Shown here in pieces: positions 1-11,400 of a stretch of DNA of 64,000 bases. The stretch covers positions 14,053,736 to 14,117,735 of the forward strand of contig CM056742.1 of NCBI GenBank assembly GCA_029851415.1, written 5' to 3'. The notes beneath the pieces were generated by a model. That model did no database searches, was not told where the DNA came from, and worked only from the letters and a program-made list of their open reading frames with translations. Numbering within the stretch: the first letter of the stretch is position 1; every line of letters starts with the position of its first letter. The stretch is from Eretmocerus hayati (lineage: Eukaryota; Arthropoda; Insecta; Hymenoptera; Aphelinidae). The position numbers and the translations under genes were made by a program.

Positions 1-2226
1 TATTCTTGTTACGTTTTGGTGTATACATTCGAAAAATTCTGCTAACGGTGTGTGTATGTGTGTGTGTTTTTGTGAGTTTGTTTGCGGTAAACCTTGGGTA
101 AAAGTTTGCGATAAGTGTCCCAGTTTTATCTGCGAGCCAGTGTCACCATGATAAGGAGTTTGAAATCTGTTGAGTCAAAAAAATTGTTGTAGTGAATCTT
201 GTGTATTCTAGACTGATAATACATACTTTTCGTGAGTTACAGTAGAGCCATGATTGATGGTTCATTCTTGGTTGAGGACAAGAATAATTCTTTGGTGCCC
301 AAGCTCTCATAGTTTATGGAGAAACTCGCCGAGTCAATACCCATTTCGTTCATTTGACCCTCGTTTGCAATATTATCTTGCACGATAAGGACCAATTCTT
401 CAAATTTCCTAGGAAAATGGGTTGCTCTTGCGTTTTAACTTGAGGGTACAAGTATATTGTTCAAAATAGAATCCGATTTATGAAGAAAAAAATTAGGTAA
501 AATTATTCAGAAGGTGGTTTGGAAAAATTGTACAATTTTTGACGGTATGAGACCAAACGGATGAGATTGTGAGATTAAGTGAAATGACAACTTTTTAAGT
601 CAAATCTAGAAAAATTTAGAGATGATCCAACTTCCATGAAAGAGCACGCAAGATGGACCAGTGAAATAATGAACAAGAACGCTCTCAAATTTTTGAATAA
701 TCAGACTAATCTCATGAGCAAATCAATTCTTTCAGAAGGGTAAGAGTCTCAGAAAGTGAATAGTTTTGAATTATTCGTTTGCAATTAGTTTACATCGTCA
801 TTATTCTCAAGCATACTTTGTAGAATAATAGTCACCTCAAATTACTTTTGTTCCATTTCTAAATATTGTCATATTGTCGTCATAATCGCAGCTGTCTATT
901 AGTGAATGCATTATTCGATGAGACTACACGAATGATCCACCTTCGTCTGAATTCTCATTCATTCTGGGTCGTCTTTTTCTCGTTGCGCGCATGACGGGCG
1001 TACGCTGAAGGAGAAATGCAAACAAAAGCTTGAGGCACGTGTGATGAAGAGTAATTATCATGATACCATCGGAAACATAGATTGTGAGGAAATATGACAA
1101 AAATAAAAAAATTCTTATGAGTACAATTATTCATTCTTGGGCTTAGATTTTTTATTCCTTAGTCACACAATGGAATTCCTGTAGAATGACCTAGCTTACA
1201 AATGCTTCAATAACTGTTTTATTCTGTAATAATCTTGCCAAAATCATTCTTGTCACAATGCTACCTTTATGTTAGGTGTAATATCTGATTGATTGACAGA
1301 AGAAGACCTTACTTTCTTCCCAGTCAACTATTCTTCAGTATTTGTAGATTTAATTGTCAATCCTTTCCTAGGGTTAACTTGCAAGACCTACAATTTTAAT
1401 TTTCTTCAAAACCACGGAAGAAGGCATGTATGAAAATTCACATTGAAGCCGCACCAGATTCGTATTCTACGTTCTTTGATTTAAGATACTTCAAAATCGT
1501 TTCATTCGGGATTCGCCCAAGGTCTGACTGCCAACATTTTTTTTGGGACCGTATTTCGATATATATTTGATAACCCAATCGGAATTTTAAGAGTTTCTTC
1601 CGGTCAAATCGAAACTAGGTTCACGCTCACCGCGAGGCATCAACATTGACCGACAGGCACGGAACTGCTATTTTCCGCTTCGGAGCGAAAGTGTTAATAA
1701 TGTCATCTGCAAACTACTCTGTAAGATACAACTAAAGAAATTGACTGGAAACCAGTCAATTTCTACTGGTTATCCAATCTGATGTGATTGATCTAATCGT
1801 TATAATTTCTTCGTATTTGTCAGAATTCATAGAACAATGAAGAAATTCCTTCATTTCCGTAGCCGCAATATGATGAGAGATTGTTTTGTTCGATAAGTTG
1901 ATTGCGCAGTCATTCTTGGATATGGTGATACTCATAACAAATGAAATGAGGACCAAAAAGTACACCATGGACCGCTCCTTTGGCGCCATTCTATCATTTT
2001 CTTCTCTAAGACCCGATCTTCTCGTAATTGTCTGAGACGAGCAATTGTGAGAACGATATCGAAATGACAGGAGGGGGCATTTTCTGTCAGAGAATTCAAT
2101 GTAAATTGGAGATGAATCTATAACGATCAATCAAATACACGATGATTCATCAAAATCCCAGTTAATCCACCAGAATTACTCAATGTTACTGAATATTTGA
2201 CTAAATACCGTGTAATAAAATTTCAG
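1..2226. other. Upstream region of the Mab-21 gene
   Basis: This is AT-rich DNA with a short GT microsatellite near 48-70. The acceptor-like TTTCAG ending at 2226 suggests it is intron or 5'-UTR of the Mab-21 gene. Apart from the weak minus-strand candidate at 1756-1989, I see no supported gene. Confidence 0.4.
1756..1989 (-). CDS. Possible small secreted protein, or first exon of one
   Basis: A 77-codon frame starts at an ATG in context GATAGAATGG (1989) and ends TGA at 1756. Its N-terminus has basic residues followed by a hydrophobic core (MVYFLVLISFVMSI), like a signal peptide, then a polar region with two Cys. I recognise no family and see no downstream exon, promoter or poly(A) signal that would decide it. 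Chance is a serious alternative. Confidence 0.25.
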   Translation of the reverse strand: MAPKERSMVYFLVLISFVMSITISKNDCAINLSNKTISHHIAATEMKEFLHCSMNSDKYEEIITIRSITSDWITSRN

Positions 2227-2232
2227 AAACAG

Positions 2233-2289
2233 ATGATCAAGTTAACCCAATCAGCTCGATATGGGCTGTGCGAGCAGCGCTTGTGCTGA
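2233..2289 (+). promoter_or_regulatory. Upstream ORF overlapping the Mab-21 start
   Basis: An ATG 28 bases upstream of the main start opens a different frame of 18 codons and stops at 2287-2289, inside the first coding exon. A likely acceptor (TTTCAG, ending 2226) precedes it, so it would lie in the mature leader. An overlapping upstream ORF of this kind can lower translation of the main frame. Its use is inference. Confidence 0.4.
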
Positions 2290-2405
2290 TGACCAGCAAA
2301 GTGGCTCCGGCTTACGGCTCATCACCAGCAAACTGAACTTCAAGGATGAACAGCTGGAAAAACTTAATGACTACTTTAGTGAATTGGCTAGAGCAGATAG
2401 AGCAG
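2261..2405 (+). CDS. Mab-21 gene coding exon 1 (residues 1-48)
   Basis: It begins ATGGGCTGTGCG (Met-Gly-Cys-Ala) and ends GCAG|GTACAT in phase 1. The preceding TTTCAG at 2221-2226 looks like an acceptor, so at least one 5'-UTR exon probably lies upstream. Gly2-Cys3 is the classical dual-acylation context. The rest is a short acidic helical linker (LNDYFSELARADRA). Confidence 0.75.
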
Positions 2406-5400
2406 GTACATATCATGACTTTCTGATTCACGCATTCTTCTGCTATTGATTCACGTTTTATCGAGGGAATTCACTCTCTAAAACTGTTGGAGTGAAAATT
2501 TGACTCATAGGAAATGAACCCCCAGAAATATTACATTCGCTCCAAACTTGAGTCAATTTTCACTCCAAGAAGAGTGAAAACTGACTCCTCACACAGAGTG
2601 AAATGTGAAATAGATTTTTATAGGTTAGGGTGTAATCCCAGAATGATTTGCGGGACTTTTATGAAGAAAGCACACTGAAAATCTATCGGGGTTAGGTCAT
2701 TACCGACGTCGGAGTTGCCACACTACCGATTGTTCGGTGTTCCTCGATTCTCGATTTCGGGGTTCTCTGGCCCCCGACGAAAGTAAACAAGAGTGCAAGA
2801 GATGTGTGGGCACGACTGTGCAGGTTAAAATTCTAATAGGATGATTGAACCAATTGATTTTGATTGATAACGTTCATTGAATTTGAACATGAATAAATGT
2901 TTATCTGCAACGCTATGATTTTTTCTTGAATGCAAAGATAACATTAAAGAGTACCACTTTCCATGGCAATACTCGTGATCACAACTGCATTGAGAGAAAT
3001 TGAAGAGTTCGATAAACGTTCGACAGACTCGCTTTGGATTTACAACCATATTTTCCAATTTTTCGAAAGTTTAATGAAGTGATCTGTGTATGATTTGAGT
3101 AAAGTGTACGTAAATTAAACATCTTCGTGGGTTTTGGAAAAAGTCACGCCGTGCTGAGAGTTGGTACAATGAGTGGGTTTTCATCAATTACGAATTTCTA
3201 CGACTTTGGATCTTGCATGTTAAGAATGCCACATCTTCAAACTTATGAAGCGCTGCTCTTTTCTTCGTATCCGGAGAGATCCGATCTACCTATTGAGTCC
3301 ATATCGTACGGATTACCTAATTACGCTTCAAAATAATTTTGAAAAACCTCAAGTTTATTCGGAGCGAGTCAGTCTAATATTTATCAAACGCTACACTTTC
3401 TCTCAATATGCAGTTTTGATCACGAGTATTGCCTTCTCATATGGTACTCTTTAATGTTATCTTTGCATCCAAGAGGAATTCTTAACGCTGTAAATAAACA
3501 TTAATTCATATTCAAATTCAACCAAGGTTATCAATCAAAATCAATTGGTTTAATCATCCTGTTACAGGGTTGGGACGAAAAAGATTTCAATATGGCGGAC
3601 CGTGCCTCCCGCCCCTTCACCCCTCCCCGCTGCCCACAAGCTGAGAGGCGCGCGCGAAACGGTCTGTTTTACGGTTTATCGACACTCGGGATGTTGTAAA
3701 TGCGGATGGATTCTGGGTTAGAACTGGTAATATGTGATAATATGCTTTTGCTTTTACATCAAACCTTTACAAATTTCAAAGCAAAATTTCCGCGTGCGGG
3801 GTTTCTATCTCGTACTGCAGTAGTCTACTGCAGCGTGCTAAGGGTAAACGCGTCTCATTGGCTTTTTATATAAGAATTGATAATTTAAGAGAATTTTGGA
3901 TTTCTGGGAGGAAAGAAGATAATGGGATATTTTTATAAAAGAATCGATTAAACAGCTAGATATACAGGTATGCTTTTTTCCCAACGAGAAATGAATGGAA
4001 AGAATTTCGGAAAGAAGTTTCAATTATTGAGGGCTAAAGGAAATTTTGTTGCCTTCTTCCGAAAATACATCCGAGTTTTTCACATTCAGGAAAGAATGAG
4101 GAGATGTTTGTGCAAATTGAGGAGGTTTTAAACTAAGTTAGCAACAATCAAAACCCAAGCCCCCCACGGGGGGCCGATGAACATATGTAACATTTGGTAC
4201 ACAATACAACATTACATCCGTGGTCTAGTGGTACCGGCCTCGCTCCGAATCTGGGAGATCTGGGTTCAATTCCCGCCCGGTCCGATTTAAAAAAAATTTT
4301 TTTTTATTTATTTATTTATTTATCTTTTTTTTCGTATCTTCTGAGAATATATACACCTCATTTTTCACATGTTGTTACACATTTATTATTATCAATAGAA
4401 ATAATGTACTATCAGTGCATTCACCTGTGAATTACACTGGACCACACGATTCTTTCTCATTATCTATTGACGTAGACATCGAAACCGTGTTCAGTTTTGC
4501 TCCAACGCGTCAAGATTTTCTTTTTTTAATTACAAAAAACTGATTTCCTACAAAATACTATTTTTTGGATTTTTTTCCAATTTCCGAGGGTGATGATTAC
4601 TCAGCCAGGGAGTACCATTCGGTCAAGGTGCATGTCAAGACACTTACAAGGGAAGGATCAGGCCTTTGGATCACCAATCCTTTCCAACATTTTTTTACAG
4701 TTTGGTACTACCTAGAATATGAAAAATCCAGAGTAACTTTATCAAATGGGCCTCCTGTCCAAAGATACAGCCACTGTGATTAGCATTACCCATATAGGCT
4801 CGTGTTAAAAAGTGACGTGTATGGGTAGTTCCGCGGAAACTTTGAAATAATGTGTGCCTGCTTGTACGAACCCTTAAAATGCTTGGGAAAAAATTCGTAC
4901 AGGTCTTTTTCGACGTCTTTTTGGTGCTCTTTTTGGCGCAATCGTTAGTTTGGTGATCCAGGGTCGTCAGAAGAAGTTATCATCGAAAAAGGGGTAAAAT
5001 GTCAGATCCGTGAGCTGCGGATTTCCATTTTTTCGACCTCTGTGAGTGTATAGCACCACTGAGAGGCTCGCTCGGGTTTTGGGCGGGCAAATTTATCGAA
5101 TTTGATGGTATTAAGCACCAAATTCCATTGCTATGAGAACCCAAAGACCACTTTTTGTGTGTGCGCTGAGCACGTACATTTTGTGGCGCAATTTTATCTA
5201 AAATTTTACTCCCTCAGTTTTCCTCGATAAAAGTGAATCTGCCTCATCCTAGACTTCTCTGCACCAACTTATTCTTCAAGTAAATTGTCAGTCGCAACTG
5301 TTTCATGCCTCAGAATTTCGAAAAAAATAGATTTTCACACTTGGCGGAGTAGTTTTCGGAAAAAATCCAGTTTTGCTAAATTTTTATGTCAGGTCCGTGT

Positions 5401-8400
5401 GGTATTAGTGCGACCCTTAATCGCGATACTACAGAGGTCTTAGTCAGTTTCTTTCAAAGTATTTGATGGTCAAATCGAAATTCCAAAACCTCAAAACTAT
5501 AGCTCAAACCGCTTGGCCGTGAGATCAATTTTAGTGGCAAAATGTCAGGTCTGTGTGTTGCTTCAAAATTTACATACGTGCGCGAGTTTATTCATTCTCC
5601 ATATGTTTCGAAAAGTCGAAAAATACATCTTAGAACTTTCGGAAATGCGAATTGGGGTTGGCACACTTTCGACCCCCAAATATCGATATAGATATACTGC
5701 CAATGCTAACGTTTTTGCTTGTAGCTTTGAACAGAAGGCTCATTTGACGGAGTTACTCTGGATTCATCATATTCTAGGTGGCACAAAACTGTAAAAAAAA
5801 AATTTGGAAAGGATTGGTGATCCAAAGGCCTGGTCCTCCCCTTGTTAGTCAGGGTGAACTAAGTTGAACGTAGAAGTACGTATTAGAACATTGGGATATC
5901 ACATTACTCAAAGATGATGCTGTCAAAAAATTTGATCAGATATACAGAATAAGATACTATGCATCATATTCAGTGGATAATCCAAACCAAAATGATCTCA
6001 TAGGGGCACAAAATGAAGCTGACTTCCATAAGGTTCGATCCTTTCCACGTTGGCTGTGAGTTGAATGTATCAGATGATTAGAGAGCCTAATATGATTGGC
6101 ACATGTAATAATACAATCGCATTGTTCGGACGGCAATATTTTATCTTCAGTAAGGGCGAAGAGTGAATGCGTGAATTGAAGGATTAAAGTGCTTTGCATA
6201 TCAATTCTCCACTTTGTACTCTTTCAATGCTTTTGTTCAATATGATTTATCTAGTCCATGAATTAATGATATCAAAACGCATCTTATTTATTCCTTGGGG
6301 ACTTGGAATATCTCCACTCACAGACGGAAAAATGACCATCGATAACGACAATATCGCAATATCTCGCGATAAATTGTCGAACGATAACATTTATCGTCAA
6401 GTTAATGTCGATTTCGAGATCACGATAATTGAGTCATATCGTATCGATGTCGTTGTCGAAAATATCTATATCGCGAGACGACATCGATAAAATATCGATT
6501 ATCGCGGCAGCCCTAGTTTTGAGGTACCAAATCAGGATTTTGGTCAAGGTCAAAAATCCCTGAAAAATTAGGTTTCTTGGCTGTAGCAAAAAATCCTGAT
6601 GCAGTAACTCAAAACTGACTACGGGGTCGAGTTCAGCGGGTCAAAGGACGTAGGAAAATATATATTGATGAACATTTTGACCAAACGGTACCCCCTCGCT
6701 GAATAATCATCAACTTTGAAAATCAAGAAAAAAATCCCAAAAGCATTGATCTTCGGGAAATCAGTTCTTCGCGACGAATTTTCAACCAGACTGGCTTCCA
6801 TTCAACCAGAGCGATTGAAGGTTTCGAGATAAATTTTATACAGTGTATCTATTTTATCTAATAACGTGAAGAGTAACATTTATAGATCTTTCCAAGATCT
6901 CCGTAGAAAGCCACCCGTCATTTTTCTGAATGATGTGTTCTCTCCGGATTATAAAAATTTTTGTTTTGCTCCTACTCGTCAGGATTTTCTTGAGTCGCGA
7001 AAAACTGATTTTCCAAAGAACAATGATTTTGGGATTTTTTTCTTAATTTTCAATGTTGATGATTATTTAGCGAGGGGGTACCGTTTGGTCAAAATGTTCA
7101 TCAATATATATTTTCTTACGTCCTTTGACCCACTGAACACGACCCCGTAGTCAGTTTTGAGTTACTGCATCAGGATTTTTTGCTACAGCCAAGAAACCTA
7201 ATTTTTCAGGGATTTTTGACCTTGACAAAAATCCTGATTCGGTACCTCAAAACTGACGACGGGACCGTGTTCAGGGGTCATTTTGCGTCCGGCAACCCTT
7301 TTTGTTTATCCCGTGCGAAGAGGAATTTTCCTACTCGTGATTTCAACACAGCAAAACTTGTTGCAAGAACAGCTTTTAAAAAAATATTCGTGGCATCAAA
7401 TTACACTTCCTACGGGTACCAAAGAAATGTTTTCCTCAAAGTTCATAACGAAACGAAGAAAGTGCGACCTTGGACGTTCAATTTGGTCCATCCTAGCTCG
7501 TTCTAAGATTTTTTGGAAGTTTGTGCAGAATTGGCCTTTTTGCCAAATACTAGGTAGACTAATTAGACTAATGACTTCACGGTTTCATTGTAGCGTTCTA
7601 TAACCATCACAATCGTGTTTAGTGGGTCAGAAATGATGGCAAAACATATCTTGACATGCATCTTGACCGAATGGTACTCCCTGGATGAGTAATCATCACC
7701 CTCGGCAATTGGAAAAAAATCCAAAAAATAGTATTTTGTAGGAAATCAGTTTTTTGTAATTGAAAAAAGAAAATCTTGACGCGTTGGAGCAAAACTGAAC
7801 ACGGTTTCGATGTCTACGTCAATAGATAATGAGAAAGAATCGTGTGGTCCAGTGTAATTCACAGGTGAATGCACTGATAGTACATTATTTCTATTGATAA
7901 TAATAAATGTGTAACAACATGTGAAAAATGAGGTGTATATATTCTCAGAAGATACGAAAAAAAAGATAAATAAATAAATAAATAAAAAAAAATTTTTTTT
8001 AAATCGGACCGGGCGGGAATTGAACCCAGATCTCCCAGATTCGGAGCGAGGCCGGTACCACTAGACCACGGATGTAATGTTGTATTGTGTACCAAATGTT
8101 ACATATGTTCATCGGCCCCCCGTGGGGGGCTTGGGTTTTGATTGTTGCTAACTTAGTTTAAAACCTCCTCAATTTGCACAAACATCTCCTCATTCTTTCC
8201 TGAATGTGAAAAACTCGGATGTATTTTCGGAAGAAGGCAACAAAATTTCCTTTAGCCCTCAATAATTGAAACTTCTTTCCGAAATTCTTTCCATTCATTT
8301 CTCGTTGGGAAAAAAGCATACCTGTATATCTAGCTGTTTAATCGATTCTTTTATAAAAATATCCCATTATCTTCTTTCCTCCCAGAAATCCAAAATTCTC

Positions 8401-11400
8401 TTAAATTATCAATTCTTATATAAAAAGCCAATGAGACGCGTTTACCCTTAGCACGCTGCAGTAGACTACTGCAGTACGAGATAGAAACCCCGCACGCGGA
8501 AATTTTGCTTTGAAATTTGTAAAGGTTTGATGTAAAAGCAAAAGCATATTATCACATATTACCAGTTCTAACCCAGAATCCATCCGCATTTACAACATCC
8601 CGAGTGTCGATAAACCGTAAAACAGACCGTTTCGCGCGCGCCTCTCAGCTTGTGGGCAGCGGGGAGGGGTGAAGGGGCGGGAGGCACGGTCCGCCATATT
8701 GAAATCTTTTTCGTCCCAACCCTGTCCTGTTAGGATTTTAACCTGCGCAGTCATGCCCGCTCATCTCTTGAACTCTTGTTTACTTTCGTCGGGGGCCAGA
8801 GAACCCCGAAATCGAGAATCAAGGAACACCGACCAATCGGTAGTGCGGCAACTCCGACGTCGGTAATGACCTAACCCCGATAGATTTTCAGTGCAGAAAA
8901 ATTTTGAAGTGTTGAATCGTGCTGCTCTATTCCGAGTTTTCCTTCGAAACACTTCTCGGGTATATTTAAAAACTCGTATCGACCGTTCACAACCGTCCAT
9001 TGGCTTTCTTAACTATAAAAATTGACAAAGTCACTTTTGGTCTTATGGTTAAGATGCGGGTTCAAATCCCTACCGAGTCGGATACAAATGCCAAAATTTA
9101 CATTAAACACATTTTTCATAGAAAATTAATAATTAGTATTACCAGGAAATCAATTGAAATATGAGAGCACGCCATGATAAATTTTTTTTATAGCATTATT
9201 TAGAATGTTAAAAGGTTTGGTTCTGAATTATTTGACTCAATCCTAAGAGTGATAATGGACTCATGTTTGAGTGAAATTTGACTCCAGCATGGAGTGATGA
9301 ATCACTCCAGTTCGGTGCGCACGAAACTGGCTCATAGTTTTGAGTCAAATTTCACTCCAAAGGATTTAGAGAGCACGATTGATTCGCAAATCACTAATTC
9401 ATCAAGTGGTATCAATGCTATTTCCTGTTTCATATTCTAAAATTTGAGAATAGCGTGCTGACAAGATTATTCCTATCAATTTTTCTGTACTTTCAAGAGG
9501 ACAGATGATTTTATGAAATTTTAACTCACAAAATCATGACGAGCAAACATTTAATCCTCATTCACAAACCCCGTCGTATGCAGAAGTGTGTCAATGAAGG
9601 AGAATCATTACAACATGGGAATTCGAATTTTCATCTTCCCCATAGAATGACTGTCATTTTAACATTTTTACATAATTTCGATCTCAAACAGAGTCTTTGG
9701 ATAGCTCACGCATGGAACTCTCATGATTAGTATTTGCAAGTTTGAATAGAAGATTTGAGAAGAATCTTCCATGAAATATGTCATCAAGCTTTTGCATCAT
9801 TGCACCAGATCATGGAGAGAGAGGTTCAAATTCATCAGAAAATATCGCAATAAGCTAACAAGCTTTTGCTCTCAATTTCATCCGTATCTCTTCCTTTCTC
9901 ATCACTGATGTTAAAAATTGCTCTCACTCGATTCGTTCTACGACTGAAACGTTGAATTCACTGACCAATCTACCAACTCGGTCCTCGATCTCTCTCGACT
10001 CATTCAAGTGGCTCATATACCTATAACTTTAATAGAGACCATTCACCGCCAATACAATAAAAAATTTCCGTCACCTCTCTTCCCATCCTTCCAAATAATT
10101 GCTCACCCATCAATTCTATCCATCCCACTCATTCGCTTAATTGAAAGTGAGCGTCAATTTACTAATCGGGTATACTATCGACGTGGATTATAAAAAAGCT
10201 TTTCGACAGTTTTTGCCCTTCTACATCGGCTCAACCGCCGCCTGTTTTGAGTTAATGAAACACTCGATGATACCGTTTTTTACTCGGTTCCTCAGTTTAC
10301 TTGATCAAGCGTAACTATATAGGTATATCTTCAAGATTGGTGGAAATTTCTTGTTTGATTGTCGCTCGGTGCTCCGAATGCTTAGCAGGCTCTCTATACA
10401 TACTACTTAATACAGAATTGGTGAATCACGTGGATGAATGATTCCGCCTTAGATGGAATGTTTTTGGGGTTAAAACCGTTGCAGGGCGAGCAGGGAAAGA
10501 TTTAGGTAAAAAATAATTTTCAGACCCGAATCAGTTTTTGTGACTCGTTTCAGCTAATTTTCACTTGATGCGCACAAAGAAGGATCTAGAGCCACGTCAC
10601 TCCAAATTCAAGCCAGACAGACGTATCTCACACATGGGTCATTTTTTCATTATGATAAGGAGTTATACCTTGGGGCCACGGATTTTCCTATAACTCTGAG
10701 GATATGTTTTATGTGATGGTATTAGATTAAACAAACAGTTTTGAGGTCCTTAGATAACCCCGCGTGGTTTCAGATAGATATTTTTGTTTTCAAAATTTCA
10801 AAAACCTCTTCTTCTCAATTCAAAATTTCAAAAACCTCCCTCAAAAAGGATATTAAAAATACATCTTTCAACGTGAAATGAGCTCAATTTTACGATAAGA
10901 TTCATTTCAGGAGCTAAAAATGTTCGAAAAAATTGAGTTTCAATCCCGCTGTACATCTTTTAGCTTAAATCTGACATTTTCATTGCCTTGAAATTTTTCC
11001 ACGCCGGAACGTTTGAAAAAAAGTAAGGTCCCCTTGGGTTCCACATCTGCAGGAGAAGCTATAAGTCAGAGTGCTCAAAAATCACTCAAAGAAGGCTCGT
11101 GGATCGCGACCGAGGAGAGTAATGTGAATGGTTAATCTGCAGTAATGCGCCAAATTATCCCCCTCAATATTTTCAATCGATGCTATGGTCGAACAGACGG
11201 ATCTCAAGCCACCTCTATTAACCCAAAATTTGTTTGATCCTCTGGCGTGCATACCAAACTCCCTCACTCTACCCTTATCTTGAAAGCAAAAAGATGACCA
11301 TTTCATCCAGAAACGTCGCGAATACGAAGTAGGCTACTGAAATTGAAACCAGTTGATGGGAAAGCCCGATATTCAATGATATTGACTTAATAGATCAGCT

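Larger units (their letters stand above)
2671..8894. repeat. 6.2-kb nested palindromic (foldback) repeat in Mab-21 intron 1
   Basis: The outer ends 2671-2838 and 8735-8894 are inverted copies. Segment 3561-4642 is the inverted copy of about 7650-8734, and 6517-6782 of 6975-7251. The left arm alone carries two further inserts with their own inverted ends (2839-3560 and 4643-5848). The arms contain identical short frames, a tRNA-like segment and an (ATTT)n tract. No transposase frame is visible, so this is a non-autonomous foldback-type element or an inverted duplication later invaded by other elements. Confidence 0.8.

Noticed and set aside
4194..4430. 78-codon frame present identically at 4194-4430 and 7859-8095
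   Set aside because: It is the same palindrome-arm sequence read twice and runs through a tRNA-like segment and an (ATTT)n tract.
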